DNA of 64,000 bases from Symsagittifera roscoffensis (GCF_963678635.1 NC_087070.1:9892539-9956538); one strand, 5' to 3'; shown: positions 47,223 to 59,829, counted from the stretch's first letter. Made by a program: numbers and translations. The notes: a model not told the origin generated them from the letters alone.

Positions 47223-48806
47223 ATCAAATTTCAAATAACCCTGAAAAACAAATTTCAAATCAAACATAAGATCTGATAGAACCCATTCTTAAAATAATCA
47301 AGCGTTATTTTAACATTTCATAACCCATTTCCGATCTGAAATTTGAATCTGGAAAATATTATTCAGACTTGAATTAGAACATTTAGTGGGTACTGTATGT
47401 TTTTGATTTCGCAGCTCATACTTCTATCTTTTACGTTCACATTGAGGAAACAATTTTAAAATATGCAATGTTAAAACCTCAAAAAATAATTCCAATTTTT
47501 TGTTTATTTGCGAAAACTGTGAAATAAATTTGTTTTGCAAAGAAAAAAAACGCAATAGATAAAAAAATATGTAAATAAATTGTGTTAAAATTGTTTCAGC
47601 AATTTGTGAAAAAAAAACGAACTCAGAATTGAATTTTTCCCATCAAAAAATGCCAGTGAAGAACAAAAGAATTAGATGGCATAAATGTAGCTCAAACAGC
47701 TGACAGCGCCTTACCGGAAACAGGGAAAACAATCGCAAACTTTATCAAAAAAGCCACCCCACCCGGGTTGACCTCTATAAAAATGCTAGTCATACAATTC
47801 AATACAAAAAAGCTTGTCACTCAATTCATGAACATGCACGAGTTTTATGCAAAAAAAATGGTTATCATAAGATTTCAATTTTTAAAAATTGTATCCTCAG
47901 GTTTTTTCCAAAGTTTTTTTTCCAGAATTCCTTCCAAAAGGATCTTTTTAAGTTTAAATGAACTAACATTGGGTTTTTAGTTGAATAAAAACCTTTTGGT
48001 CATCAAATTCTATTTAATTGCTTTGGACAAAAAAGTTTTATTTGTGATATATTTTCCATTTATGCAAAATTGTATGAGAAAAATTTTTTCATTCGAAAGT
48101 TTCAAAGTTGGAAAATTTGTTTTGTTTTTTATGTAAGTTGCTAACCCAATTTGACTTACAAAAAAACATTTACCAAACAAATTTTTTGCATTCAAAAATT
48201 TACAATTTTTTGCATCTAATATAGTCCACTCACAGTTTTTTTACAGAAAATATTCAAGGCAGAATTTAATACGTTCAATTTTAGATAATATTATGTAACC
48301 TAAACCCGTCCAAAGACATGCCACCATTTTCAACCTCTGAGTTTTTTGAAACGGAAGGCTCGTAGCCATATACTTAAAATTACATCGTTATTCAAATTGT
48401 ATCCGACGTGGCATCTATTATTTGAATTTTGTCAGCGATTTTAATGTTGTTCTCACTTGAAAAAATTGTTGGTTTTGGTGCTTAGGGCAAAACATAATTT
48501 TAAGTTCAAGAGAAAGAGCTTGTTATTTTTTAAAAATTTGCCAACGGCAGTCAAAAGTTCGACACACGAAATTTATAGTATTCTAGGAGAGCTCGCAAAA
48601 TCAATTTGGTCGACCAAACATTTCTGCGAACGCCACTGAAGATGGGAAATCTCATTTTCACCAAACGGAAAATAAGTTATAAGAGCTTCTGTAGCGCTGT
48701 TTTCGCGAAAGTGTTTCAAACGAAATAGAATTTTATTTTTTTTTGCATAAAATTAGAAAAACATTAGAAAAATTTTTTATCAATTTTTCCATGTTTGAAT
48801 TGTTTA
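47223..48806 (+). repeat. 1584-bp duplicated block, copy 2
   Basis: Copy of 43651-45234 (see there). It carries only the left transposon terminus and then breaks off at 48806 into unrelated sequence. Confidence 0.9.
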
Positions 48807-48837
48807 TCGTTGATTGTAGACAACGGTGTCCACTCTT

Positions 48838-48930
48838 TAACCCCACGATATTTTACCCCCTATGTTTACACCCCCTATATTATAACCCTGTAACAAGATA
48901 ACCCCACAACAATTTGACCCCCTTTTAATG
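48838..48930 (-). repeat. Spaced G-run array (C-runs on + strand)
   Basis: Six runs of three to five Cs on the + strand, spaced ~11-15 nt (AACCCCAC, TACCCCCTA, ACACCCCCTA, AACCCTG, AACCCCAC, GACCCCC). On the - strand these are G-runs. It starts 31 bp after the end of the duplicated block. Confidence 0.7.
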
Positions 48931-49459
48931 ACGATAATCTGTTTCAAATTAACTCCTTTTATTAGATAACTGATGCCAATAAAGATGCCGTAGACAACTG
49001 ATGCCAATAATGCGTAATTATTCAGAACTATTTGCACAGAAAATGGCTAACTTTCTACTTTGTTTTCTTTCCACTTCATTTGGTTTGTATTTTACATAGA
49101 AAGTGGGGATGATTTTCAGAAATAATTTGAATTCGTAATGAAAACTTTTCTTTTCTCTTTTTTTTTTTTGAAAATTTCATCAGTTGCTTTTGTTGCTAAC
49201 AGTACCCATAATTTTTAAAAGGCAATCAAAATTTTTAGGTCTTTTTGTCCTGATGCCTGCGGTTTGTTAATACGCTGAATGGCATTGCGGGACAAAGCTC
49301 TGATGTTTTCAATGTTTAGTATCAAAATTTCGCTATAAAAATATAGAGGTAGTTTGAAATAAATTTTTTTAACAAATTTTTTAGATTTTTCACCAGTTTA
49401 TTCAAAGAACGTGATTACCCTACCTTTTATAGCTCTACTGAAAAAATTTTCAGGTTTTC

Positions 49460-49690
49460 TTAACATCGTTAAGGCCCAATGGAGGTTTTTCAGAGATCAA
49501 GCATCAGTAACCAGTGAACATTTCAATGGTTCACTTTGAAATTAAAAGTCAAATAAAAATTCAGTTGTTATGGTTAGAATATTCTGTGTTTCTTGAACAT
49601 ACACCGGCTATCCCTGGGCTATCCTTTTTTGAGTTCGTTAGCCATCGATTATTCTGATCCGGTATCTAATCTGCACTTATATCTGCCCGT
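49460..49690 (+). repeat. Dispersed repeat family Y, copy 1
   Basis: TCAAGCATCAGTAACCAGTGAAC ... ACCGGCTATCC ... GTTAGCCATCGATTATTCTGA match, in order, the diverged copy at 52130-52310. Inverted pieces (GGATAGCCGGTTACTG) occur near 39980 and (AACTGGCTATCCTTG) near 32600. Confidence 0.55.
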
Positions 49691-52129
49691 AGTTCAATTC
49701 ACAGAAAAAAAACATGAAAAAGGATTGCTATTTCGAGATGAATGTTAAGCATGCAAGCTTCTTGTAAAACAGATTTGACAGTGCTCAAAAATATTGTCTC
49801 ATGAAAAACTGGAAGCAATTATGTTTCAACTGGTGAAATTATTATCAAATCTTTCTTTCTCTCTTTTTTTTGTTTTTTTTTGTGTCTACCATTGAATCTA
49901 TTGGACAAATAGATTGCACTTTGCGTAATCAGCTGTCGCGAAACGGCTCAAATATTGACAATACTTCAAATAGCAAGTTACACCTCAGTCTCGCCACTGA
50001 AAATGAAAAAAAAATCCTTGAAAAAAAAATATAGCAATTAAACGATACCATGCATCTAGATTAAACTTGAAATGTTACTTGGAAAATTATTTCTCTTATC
50101 AAAGTAAATAATCACAGGAGGAATTGAATTTAATTTTAAATACATATAAATAGTGCTGAAATTTTAAAATTGAGATTAGTTTCGAAAAACGAATTTATTT
50201 ATGGGTCACGTGAATTCAAGGATTATTAAGACATAGCCAAAAAGCGTACATGCAATCAAAATATCGGGGCGATTGTAGTAGTTGACAGATATCAAACTTT
50301 TTGACTTTTTATTTACGACAGATGGAAAAACTCTTTGACAAAATGATTCAATCTAGCTTTCAGTCGAAAAAACAATCCACATAAATTCACGTAAAATTTT
50401 TTATACTTAATTTTATCTTACAATTTGGTTCCACTTTCACCAAAAATTAACGGAATACTAGAGCTCAATTTTCAATCAAAAAATTTTGAAGCTAAGAGGC
50501 TTAACTTTCAGTTTTTGCTGAGTTTTCAGAAGCGTCCAACAGATGATTAAAATTATTTGAATCTAAAGTAAGGCAAAAAGTAATGGTTATTTTATAAAGA
50601 CCAGGTTGACTTGGGATCCAAGCCAAGATTAAAGTACGCAAGTTTCTCAATTTTTTATAGATTGGTGTTACTTGATGCAGAGTATTTTAGCTATTTGTAT
50701 TTGACACTACTTGATGCGCAAATAAAAACCAGTTGAAAAAGTTTTACGTTTGAAATGAAATGACAAAATATTGAGTGTTGCTTTAAAAATTTGTCACCAT
50801 GATATTTTAGTAAAACAAATCCTGACGGGTTAAGGTTAATCTATTTATTCCGGAAAAAACGTTAATTCGTATAAAAAATTTTAGGAAAAAAATAAAAATA
50901 ACTTTTTCTTCTGTTTCATTATCATTTTTTTATTATATCATCTTTTATTTGCGTGTCACCAAAGCACTGAATCTAAGCTTCAAAAAAACGCATGCTGATT
51001 ATTAGACTCCAAAATATTCAATTACAAAGATTGATTTGACGTTCCATTTGAGAATTGTTACCGCGTTTTGCTCTAATTTCACTGCCAAACAGATGTTTGA
51101 AACAAATTTTTTTTTGAAACTGCATCAGTCTTTAATCAATCGAATCTTGACTGGAAAAATTTTAATATGATATTTTAAGCGCCCTCGTACGCTTTGTTAA
51201 TGTATTTCAGTTTTTGTTCACGTATGAACGACAATTACTTGTCGCACCTATAAAAAAAAGAAACTAGCCCAGATTTTGTTGAACATATGAAATTGATCAA
51301 TCAATTTTTTTGGGGAAAAATAGAAAAACTATGTTGCGGAAAACAATAATTTAAAAATTTCCTCTGAAAAATGAATTCACGAATAAGTAATTGTTAAAGT
51401 TCAGGGTTCAAGTATTCCGGTTTTTGTTCAGGGTGCGTGTCAGGAGAAAGCACTGTTTTACATATTTTTCGAATTTCATTAGAATCACATAACTAGCAGC
51501 AAATTTTCCATCGAGTTCTTTTCAGTAGATATGTTGATTCAGTAGAGACTTGAAACTGTTTTTAAAGCTACCAACAGTCAATAGACTGTGACGGGTTCAA
51601 CATTCAAATGAATTGCTTATTTAAGTTTGCGTTTACTCAAAAAAGCGTTTACTCAAAAAACTTACCCATTTTTTTCATAAAACAAAACAAACTGCTTTAG
51701 CGTGACCATGTTGCCAATTATTCTTATGTGCAAACTTTAAAAATTCATATTTCGCTGAAAAAATAGGTGATATCTTACAATAGGTGGTAATTTTAAGTAT
51801 AGAGCTTGTATCAACTTTGCGAACTATAATGTATAATATAGTCATTTCATTTTCAATCAGTTGTACATGCTGCTAAGATAGTTTTTGTAAATACATACTC
51901 TGCCAGATAAAATGTTAATCAAAAACTCAAATTTTACTTTTCTTTTTGGCAAAAAATTAGCTTTTGAAATAAATTATAAATACTGTGCGAAGTATAACAA
52001 AAAGCGATCCAGCTATTTAATTTAAAATTACCACCTATTGTAATATATCACAAAAAAAAATGTTTCACCGAAAAAAAAACTATTGAAACCATAAAATATT
52101 TCAAAAATTTTCGGTTTTCGGATAGAGAA

Positions 52130-52310
52130 ATTTCGACTGAGCTCAAGCAACAGTAATCAGCGAACAATCCAAGGGGCGACCTTCAGGTTCAAGTTCAATT
52201 TATAGTTCAATTATTTTGGTTGAAATATTCAGTTTTTTGCGCAGCAACCGGCTGTCCATGTTTTTTGCATCCGTTAGCCAGCAATGATTTTGACCCCACT
52301 TGTAATAAGC
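52130..52310 (+). repeat. Dispersed repeat family Y, copy 2
   Basis: CTCAAGCAACAGTAATCAGCGAAC, ACCGGCTGTCC and GTTAGCCAGCAATGATT correspond to copy 1. Confidence 0.55.
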
Positions 52311-53534
52311 TTTTTGAACTAGTATATTTTCTGAGTTAAGCAAATAATTTTCCTAAAATAGATTTTACTGTTCAAAGTCATCGTCTTTGGAAAATTGGAA
52401 GAGAAACAGTTTTCGGTTGTCGGATTAACTATCAAAAATTAGCATTATCAGTTCAAATGTCTTCTTGTATTAGCTTTTTGCTTCCGTAATTATTAGACAC
52501 CCAGACTTCCTAGACTCACCTAGAGTGATAGTAATGGCATAAAAGTACTAAGATGAGCTTCATGAAAAAAGCTTATTTCTATTTTAAACTTTTAATGACT
52601 ATTAAAAATACACCAAAAAGTCTGCAAGCGAGCAAGACAGGGGTGTGATTGAAATAATTTGATAGGAAAAGTTCACAAATAAATTTTGGTGACTGTGATC
52701 GAATTTTGAGTACTTTAAACCCGTTAAAATTTATCGAGCCGATTAAAACATTTTAAAAAACTTAAGCAGTATATTCATTAAATCCATTTTTATTTTAACT
52801 TAAATGTGTATTTTTTTTAAAAATACCGCTTAAATTTCTCAAAAAGCTTTTTTACCGCCCAAGATGACCTAGAGATAGAAAAAATAGTGTGAATGTGGCG
52901 AAAAACATGGAAAACAAGAAGAAAAAGCAGAATGAAAATTTTTTTCAAAGACTCTGCTTCTATGTAATCTATCTCAATAATTTTCAGTCCAAACTTTTTT
53001 TACGGCCAGATAATTTAATTTAAAAAATAGAAAGTTGCATTTTTTGAAAACAATTGATAAAAATAAGCTCGAAATAAACTTACATGATATAGTCGAGTAG
53101 AATTCTTGATTCGATTTTTAGCAGTCTATTGGGGTCAAATGTCTTGCTGGTTTCAGTAAACAACTGGCAACAAATTGTTTTTATTTTGTGGCGAAGAATG
53201 TTGTAGTTGTTATTACACGTTCACGAGTGTAATGATATCCCGAATGATAATAATTTGATTATAAAATCTTTTATCTTTGTTTAATCTATGGGCAAAGATA
53301 TTTTTAATATCCGTTTTTGTTTTATTAAAATTTCCGAATTTCTTGCAAGAAAAATAACTCAATAACTAAACTGTTGTGATTTTGAGATGAAAGAATTATG
53401 TGACATATCTGATGAAACGTTCTATGTTGATTGGCAGTAAATAACTAGCTTTACGACACCAAACTTTGCACTGGCTGGGCGCACAATTTTGTGTGTGCGT
53501 GTTCCTGGATTCCAGAAACTTATCTTTAAACATG

Positions 53535-53745
53535 TTCCAAATTGTAAGTGGATTCCATTTTTAAAACTGCCGTAGATTTCGCGTACAAATAACTCTAACG
53601 TAAATTTTGTTGTGTGGCGGATTCCGCAACAAGCGAAAAAAGCTATTTGTTCTGGATTCTGCAACTGTAAGTGGGTTCCGCAAAATGTAAATGGAATCCG
53701 CAATTGTAAGCGGAATCCGCCTACTGTAAGTGGATTCCGAAGTTT
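53535..53745 (+). repeat. GTAAGTGGATTCCGC motif array, left
   Basis: About seven imperfect copies of TGTAAGTGGATTCCGCAA or its GGAATCCGC complement, at irregular 20-35 bp spacing. Frames stay open across it on both strands, as an artefact of the repeat. Confidence 0.7.
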
Positions 53746-54219
53746 GTTTATTACTGAACTTGCATATCAACAATTAGCTAGAAAAGCTAGAGCTGGATTT
53801 CTTATCATTGTCAGCGGAATTCATGAACAAATCTTAAAACATTGGTTAACTATATCGGCGGATGTCATCTTTTAGTATTTGCGATACATATCTCAGAAAA
53901 CAAATTTTGGGATCATAGTTTTGGAAACAGTACTTCGAATAAACTCATTGCTTGGAGCCATTGGATTGAGAGTGCTTAGAAAAACAACGCCCATCATATC
54001 GCCGACTTAAGTCAGTAATGGGATTCCATCGATCCCAAATCCTCATCTAGTAGATTCCTATTCTACTGAAATCAAATCATCAGGCCAGGAATTGAGACCA
54101 AACGTTTGGTGTTTCAACTGGTAGTTGATCAAAGTAGTAATTGAGATTAAACTTTCTGGTGACCACCTAGTAAACAAAAGATATAAGTTTAAACGCTATA
54201 CTACAAATATACCTATATC

Positions 54220-54540
54220 TAAACGGAATCCGCAAACAAAAAGCGGATTCCATTTATAGTTTGTGAATTTCACCTACAGTTTGTGGATTCCGCTCGCAAT
54301 TTGCGGATTCAGCTTACAGTTGCGGTTTCCGCAACAGGTCAATTGAACTACACACTTGTCTTGTTATTTGATTGTGAATTCCAAAAACTGTTCTGTTTTC
54401 CGCAAGTACGGTTGCGGATTCCTTAAACTCGACTATTTTGGAGCGATTTTGAGCGGTAAAGTTTTTTAGATCAAAAAAAGTAGCAATCTTGCGGATTCTG
54501 CTATAAATCTGATTTTGGCCTGTTGCGGAATCCGCTAACA
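54220..54540 (-). repeat. GCGGATTCC motif array, right
   Basis: Further copies of the same motif, mostly in the form GGAATCCGC / TACAGTTTGTGGATTCCGC, ~475 bp from the left array, and ending just before the 1.69-kb duplication starts. Confidence 0.65.
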
Positions 54541-54566
54541 ATGCACAAAATGGACACTTTGGCCTC

Positions 54567-56257
54567 GTAATGAGGCGCAAAAATTTTTAAAATCGTTTTT
54601 ATTTGTACCAACGATTTGAACACGGTCAAAGTTCTCGTATCAAAGTAAAACTTCACAAGTTTTAATTGAATTCAGCTTTACTATGCAAAGAAAGATCGCT
54701 GGAAAATTCTTCTTCTTCAATCTGGTTTCTTTTATAACATACAGACTGCTCTGTAAGTGAAAAGTATTCCATACAAAACTTAATTTATTGCTATCAACGT
54801 TTAGCTGGTTAGTGACAACTAATCGACTTGATTGAAGTTTTTGACCTCGTACCAATAGAAAAGCAATTAAAAATAAATGTACTACAAAATAAGTGAAAAA
54901 AGCTGCAAAAAAATTCATCACATTGGTGCAATGAATAATTTTTAGTTTAATTTGAGACGTTTTGCAAGGTCAAATAATTACTTATAAACCAAAAACATAT
55001 ATCATCCAAAAATCCAAAAAAGAGCCCCTAAAGTAATATAAGAAATCTTTTTTTGTCCAGCCAAACCTAAGAATTTTACAAGAGCCCTTGGTGCCAGAGA
55101 AATCCATGAAAGAAGGTCTATGGTTACTGATTTTTGATATATGGAAATTGTTTGCCTACCATTTTTCCATAAACCAAAAAAAAATGTTTTTTTTTTTAAA
55201 ATTTATTTTCGCAAATTTCTTTGAATGTGTTCGTAACCGAACACAAGTGAGAAAACCATAGTTTACTCAACACTAGAGTCACCAAAGGTTTGATCGACTT
55301 GCATTTTACAATGCATTGGCAACGACCTGAATTGTATCAGAGTTTTCTTATAAAAATTATATGCTGAAAGCATCAAACTATTAAACTCTGGCAAAGTTTT
55401 CAAAGATGATTATGTTCAAAGTTAGATTTATTAAATGATCAGACATTGATTAAGGCGTACATAAACATGCCATATAAAAGAAATAGAATTTTTGGCGTTT
55501 TTGAAAAAATATATCCAGAGAAACAGAAGAAAAAACCAATTTTTGTGTATCCAGGACTAGGTTATGCACACAAAAATTTAAATTTAGCATGCAAAATTTT
55601 TTTGGAGAATTTTTTTCCAGTACAAAATTCGATTTGCGGTAACAAACAAAAAACAAAAAAATTTTGGGGCAATTTCAAAAATTTATGTTGTCGCCGTCAA
55701 AATAGTGCTATTAGATAATATTCCATATATAGAAATTATAAGATAAGCATTTTTTCGACAAATTTTTTCTTTTTTATTTAGTACGATATACCGAATTTTT
55801 TGCCAAAACAAGAAAAAAGTTCTTGGAAAATTTTGTGACACCAGTTTAGCAAAATGTATGAAAGTTGAGTGATTAGTATTTTTTATATACTTAGTTAATG
55901 GAATTGTATGAACAACTCTTTTGATCTATGGAGGTCAAACCGGGTTCTTTGAAAATAAAGTTTTTCGCAAAACGCACGAAGAATCGAATCTACTTAACAA
56001 GACTAAGATAGTCAAGTTTTCGATCATTCAGAAAGCAGTAATATTAGGATTCTCAATTGAAAAAGCTAGTGCTACTTTACTCGGTTATAGTAGATAGCAC
56101 AGTAATTTTTCAATTGTTAGCGCCTTGGTGTTAAAATAAACATTTACTAAAAATTCAAAAAAAGTTCATTATAAGCTCAGTAGCAGAGAGAGTTTTTTTG
56201 GCAACAAAAAATAATCTACGTTTTTCATTTTGTGTAACGGTTTCATTTTGTGTAACG
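54567..56257 (+). repeat. 1.69-kb tandem duplication, unit 1
   Basis: Begins GTAATGAGGCGC and ends TTTTGTGTAACG. Unit 2 follows directly. The units differ by few substitutions and by homopolymer length changes. Near its 3' part it holds the transposon end TATGGAGGTCAAACCGGG (~55930-55950). No gene is supported. Confidence 0.9.
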
Positions 56258-57946
56258 GTAATGAGGCGCAAAAATTTTTAAAATCGTTTTTATTTGTACC
56301 AACGATTTGAACACGGTGCAAACAGAGTTCTCGTATCAAAGTAAAACTTCACAAGTTTTAATTGAATTCAGCTTTACTATGCAAAGAAAGATCGCTGGAA
56401 AATTCTTCTTCTTCAATCTGGTTTCTTTTATAACATACAGACTGCTCTGTAAGTGAAAAGTATTCCATACAAAACTTAATTTATTGCAATCAACGTTTAG
56501 CTGGTTAGTGACAACTAATCGACTTGATTGAAGTTTTTGACCTCGTACCAATAGAAAAGCAATTAAAAATAAATGTACTACAAAATAAGTGAAAAAAAAA
56601 GCTGCAAAAAAATTCATCACATTGGTGCAATGAATAATTTTTAGTTTAATTTGAGACGTTTTGCAAGGTCAAATAATTACTTATAAACCAAAAACATATA
56701 TCATCCAAAAATCCAAAAAAGAGCCCCTAAAGTAATATAAGAAATCTTTTTTTGTCCAGCCAAACCTAAGAATTTTACAAGAGCCCTTGGTGCCAGAGAA
56801 ATCCATGAAAGAAGGTCTATGGTTACTGATTTTTGATATATGGAAATTGTTTGCCTACCATTTTTCCATAAACCAAAAAAAATGTTTTTTTTTTTTAAAA
56901 ATTTATTTTCGCAAATTTCTTTGAATGTGTTCGTAACCGAACACAAGTGAGAAAACCATAGTTTACTCAACACTAGAGTCACCAAAGGTTTGATCGACTT
57001 GCATTTTACAATGCATTGGCAACGACCTGAATTGTATCAGAGTTTTCTTATAAAAATTATATGCTGAAAGCATCAAACTATTAAACTCTGGCAAAGTTTT
57101 CAAAGATGATTATGTTCAAAGTTAGATTTATTAAATGATCAGACATTGATTAAGGCGTACATAAACATGCCATATAAAAGAAATAGAATTTTTGGCGTTT
57201 TTGAAAAAATATATCCAGAGAAACAGAAGAAAAAAACAATTTTTGTGTATCCAGGACTAGGTTATGCACACAAAAATTTAAATTTAGCATGCAAAATTTT
57301 TTTGGAGAATTTTTTTCCAGTACAAAATTCGATTTGCGGTAACAAACAAAAAACAAAAAAATTTTGGGGCAATTTCAAAAATTTATGTTGTCGCCGTCAA
57401 AATAGTGCTATTAGATAATATTCCATATATAGAAATTATAAGATAAGCATTTTTTCGACAAATTTTTTCTTTTTTATTTAGTACGATATACCGAATTTTT
57501 TGCCAAAACAAGAAAAAAGTTCTTGGAAAATTTTGTGACACCAGTTTAGCAAAATGTATGAAAGTTGAGTGATTAGTATTTTTTATATACTTAGTTAATG
57601 GAATTGTATGAATAACTCTTTTGATCTATGGAGGTCAAACCGGGTTCTTTGAAAATAAAGCTTTTCGCAAAACGCACGAAGAATCGAATCTACTTAACAA
57701 GACTAAGATAGTCAAGTTTTCGATCATTCAGAAAGCAGTAATATTAGGATTCTCAATTGAAAAAGCTAGTGCTACTTTACTCGGTTATAGTAGATAGCAC
57801 AGTAATTTTTCAATTGTTAGCGCCTTGGTGTTAAAATAAACATTTACTAAAAATTCAAAAAAAGTTCATTATAAGCTCAGTAGCAGAGAGAGTTTTTTTG
57901 GCAACAAAAAATAATCTACGTTTTTCATTTTGTGTAACGGTTTCAA
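56258..57946 (+). repeat. 1.69-kb tandem duplication, unit 2
   Basis: Second copy of 54567-56257. The junction contains a repeated CATTTTGTGTAACG. A few differences exist, for example GCAAACAGAG inserted near 56317 relative to unit 1. Confidence 0.9.
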
Positions 57947-58570
57947 ACTAAACTTATACCCTCATATGCTTTTTGGTTTTTGAATCAGATCGTTTTGTTT
58001 TGAAATTCTCTCTAGAATGCAATTTGCTTGTAGCGTGTACCTTGATAGCCGCCTACTCGCTCAGAGAAAAATAATTTTGAAAAAATGTAATTTTGTCGAA
58101 TAACTAGCAATACCTTACACAAACCACAAAAAAAAATCATTTTTAGTTTTTCATTACATGTGAAAACAAAAAAAAGGAGTGAATTTTATAAATCATTTGC
58201 ACTAAAAATGGAAAAGGAGAAATCAATTTTGAAAGCTTCTGTCGCCTTCATGAAAAAACTACTTGACAAAATTTTATTATAATATATTATTCAGCTCTAC
58301 CACAGGGAGTATTGCATTTTGCAAAAATTTCATCGAAAAAAACCATGGTCAAACAAATCATTATTCAAAATTGTGAAATATATCACGTTTTGGAAAACAA
58401 AATGCGACACAAAAGAACTCAGATTAAAAACGTAGTTCATAGTTGTTTGATCAAAAATTAACTTTTATGCTTCAAAGACGATTACCAAATTTGATGGTAC
58501 TGACGCCGCCGGATAATTTTGTTGACTTAAGTTAGATTTGGCAAAACTTGTGCCAACAGTACCAGATGGG
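57947..58570. other. Intergenic, nothing recognised
   Basis: AT-rich sequence between the tandem duplication and the hAT MITE; no gene or repeat seen. Confidence 0.6.
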
Positions 58571-58874
58571 TACTGACTCAGGGGCGGATTTAGGGGGAGG
58601 CGGACGCGCCCCCCCCCACCCCCTCCCATTACCCCTCCGTCCTCAGATATTCGACCCCCCCCCTTTGTACTATTTTGAGATATCCATGTTTCGTGACGGA
58701 CCCTAAAAATTTTCTAAAAGCGCCTTTGGCGCTAATGCATAATAAATTTGAGGGGGGAGCGCGCGCCAAATTTTAGGGATTTTTTAGTGCTTTGTGAGAG
58801 CTCGGAAAATCAATATGCTCGACCTAAAAAAAAGAAAAGATCGACAAAATCCTAGATCCGCCCCTGTACTGACT
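58571..58874 (+). mobile_element. Intact hAT-type MITE with 8-bp target site duplication
   Basis: The element is 58579-58866 (288 bp) with terminal inverted repeats CAGGGGCGGATTTAGG and CCTAGATCCGCCCCTG. It is flanked by the direct 8-bp repeat TACTGACT (58571-58578 and 58867-58874). The 8-bp duplication and CAGGGG-type end are hallmarks of hAT transposition. It has no coding capacity and must be mobilised in trans. Confidence 0.93.
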
Positions 58875-59149
58875 AAGCGGCCAATATGTGGTATTCCGAC
58901 CGCTTCCATTACCCACATTGCAGTTCCATGGATCAAACTCGAATAAATTTTGGTTTGATTGTCAGTGTCTATAAAAATGAAAAACAATCAATTGTAATTA
59001 AACAAAGATGGCTTAGAGTGCCATCTTTTCAGGGCTGGCGTTCAATTTTAGACCTCAGCCAATAAATGCCAATAGGGTTTCATTTAAAATGGGCCGAAAA
59101 CTCCCTGTGGTATAGACATTTAATTTAAAAATAAATGGTTTGCAAATTT

Positions 59150-59342
59150 CTTGGAAAATGAAGCTCTTTGCAAAAATAATGAAAAATTGGATCTACTTAA
59201 CGAAAGTAAGATAGTCAATTTTTCGATAAATCAGAATGGAGCAATATTAGGATTCTCAATTGAATTTTCTAGTGCTATTCTAATCTTTTTAGCAGATAGC
59301 ATAGTAATTGTTTCAAATTGTTGGCACCTTGTTGGAACCTGA
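59150..59342 (+). repeat. Diverged third copy of part of the 1.69-kb unit
   Basis: Aligns with 55965-56135 (ATCTACTTAAC.A...TAAGATAGTCAA and CAATATTAGGATTCTCAATTGAA) but is clearly diverged, so it predates the tandem duplication. Confidence 0.75.
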
Positions 59343-59442
59343 TCTAAACTACATTTTATGATTGGATAAATTAGATATTTTACCAATGTAAAGTATTTAA
59401 TATTAACCAATCATGATCCATCTAACTAACAATCCACTTATT

Positions 59443-59742
59443 TGTAAGTGCTGAAATTACTTGTAATTTCAGCACCAGAGAGATTTGAATTTAACTTAGA
59501 AATTAGTTGAACTCTCCCGAGTACTTCAGCAGCCGCAATAAACCAGTATACCCTAGATCTATTGAGCCTAGCAGAGACTAGTTAAACAACCTGAGACTAG
59601 ACAGTATAAGAGTAAGATTAGGATCGGTATTAGACTAAGAAGTTGCACGAACCTATCCGGCCGAAAATAAGATAGCGTGACGAGCAGACGGTGTACCCTA
59701 TCCGAAATTACTCTATGAGTTATACCCATCGGTCCTAACTCA
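59443..59742 (+). repeat. Probable 5' LTR
   Basis: Starts TGTAAGTGCTG (or TG at 59449) and ends AACTCA two bases before a TGG-type primer binding site. Contains AATAAA at 59537-59542. Near its start is a 13-bp inverted repeat (59448-59460 with 59463-59475). Without the 3' copy the borders are inferred. Confidence 0.5.
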
Positions 59743-59744
59743 TC

Positions 59745-59754
59745 TGGTGCGACC
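59745..59754 (+). promoter_or_regulatory. Possible primer binding site
   Basis: TGGTGCGACC, two bases after the inferred LTR end, would pair with a tRNA 3' end GGTCGCACCA. The tRNA species is not identified. Confidence 0.4.
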
Positions 59755-59829
59755 ATAAGTCTCGAACAAGACCTTAATAGCTTAGAATTAACCAATAATA
59801 GATTAGAATTTAGACAAAACATTTACAAA

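Larger units (their letters stand above)
48931..53534. other. Intergenic, no gene supported
   Basis: AT-rich. The only structure I see is a second dispersed family (49460-49690 and 52130-52310). Confidence 0.65.

Noticed and set aside
53535..54540. CRISPR-like array of short repeats
   Set aside because: Repeats are imperfect, irregularly spaced and in both orientations, in eukaryotic DNA.
54640..54921. - strand ORF with a hydrophobic signal-like N terminus, also in the second tandem unit (56336-56620)
   Set aside because: The only differences between copies are an amino-acid change and a homopolymer change of three As. No start, splice or composition support; probably a non-coding AT-rich frame. 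Kept in mind because the indel keeps the frame.
55446..55718. 90-codon + strand ORF duplicated at 57146-57418
   Set aside because: Lies in transposon-related sequence, Lys/Asn/Phe-rich as expected from AT composition, with an equally open antisense frame.
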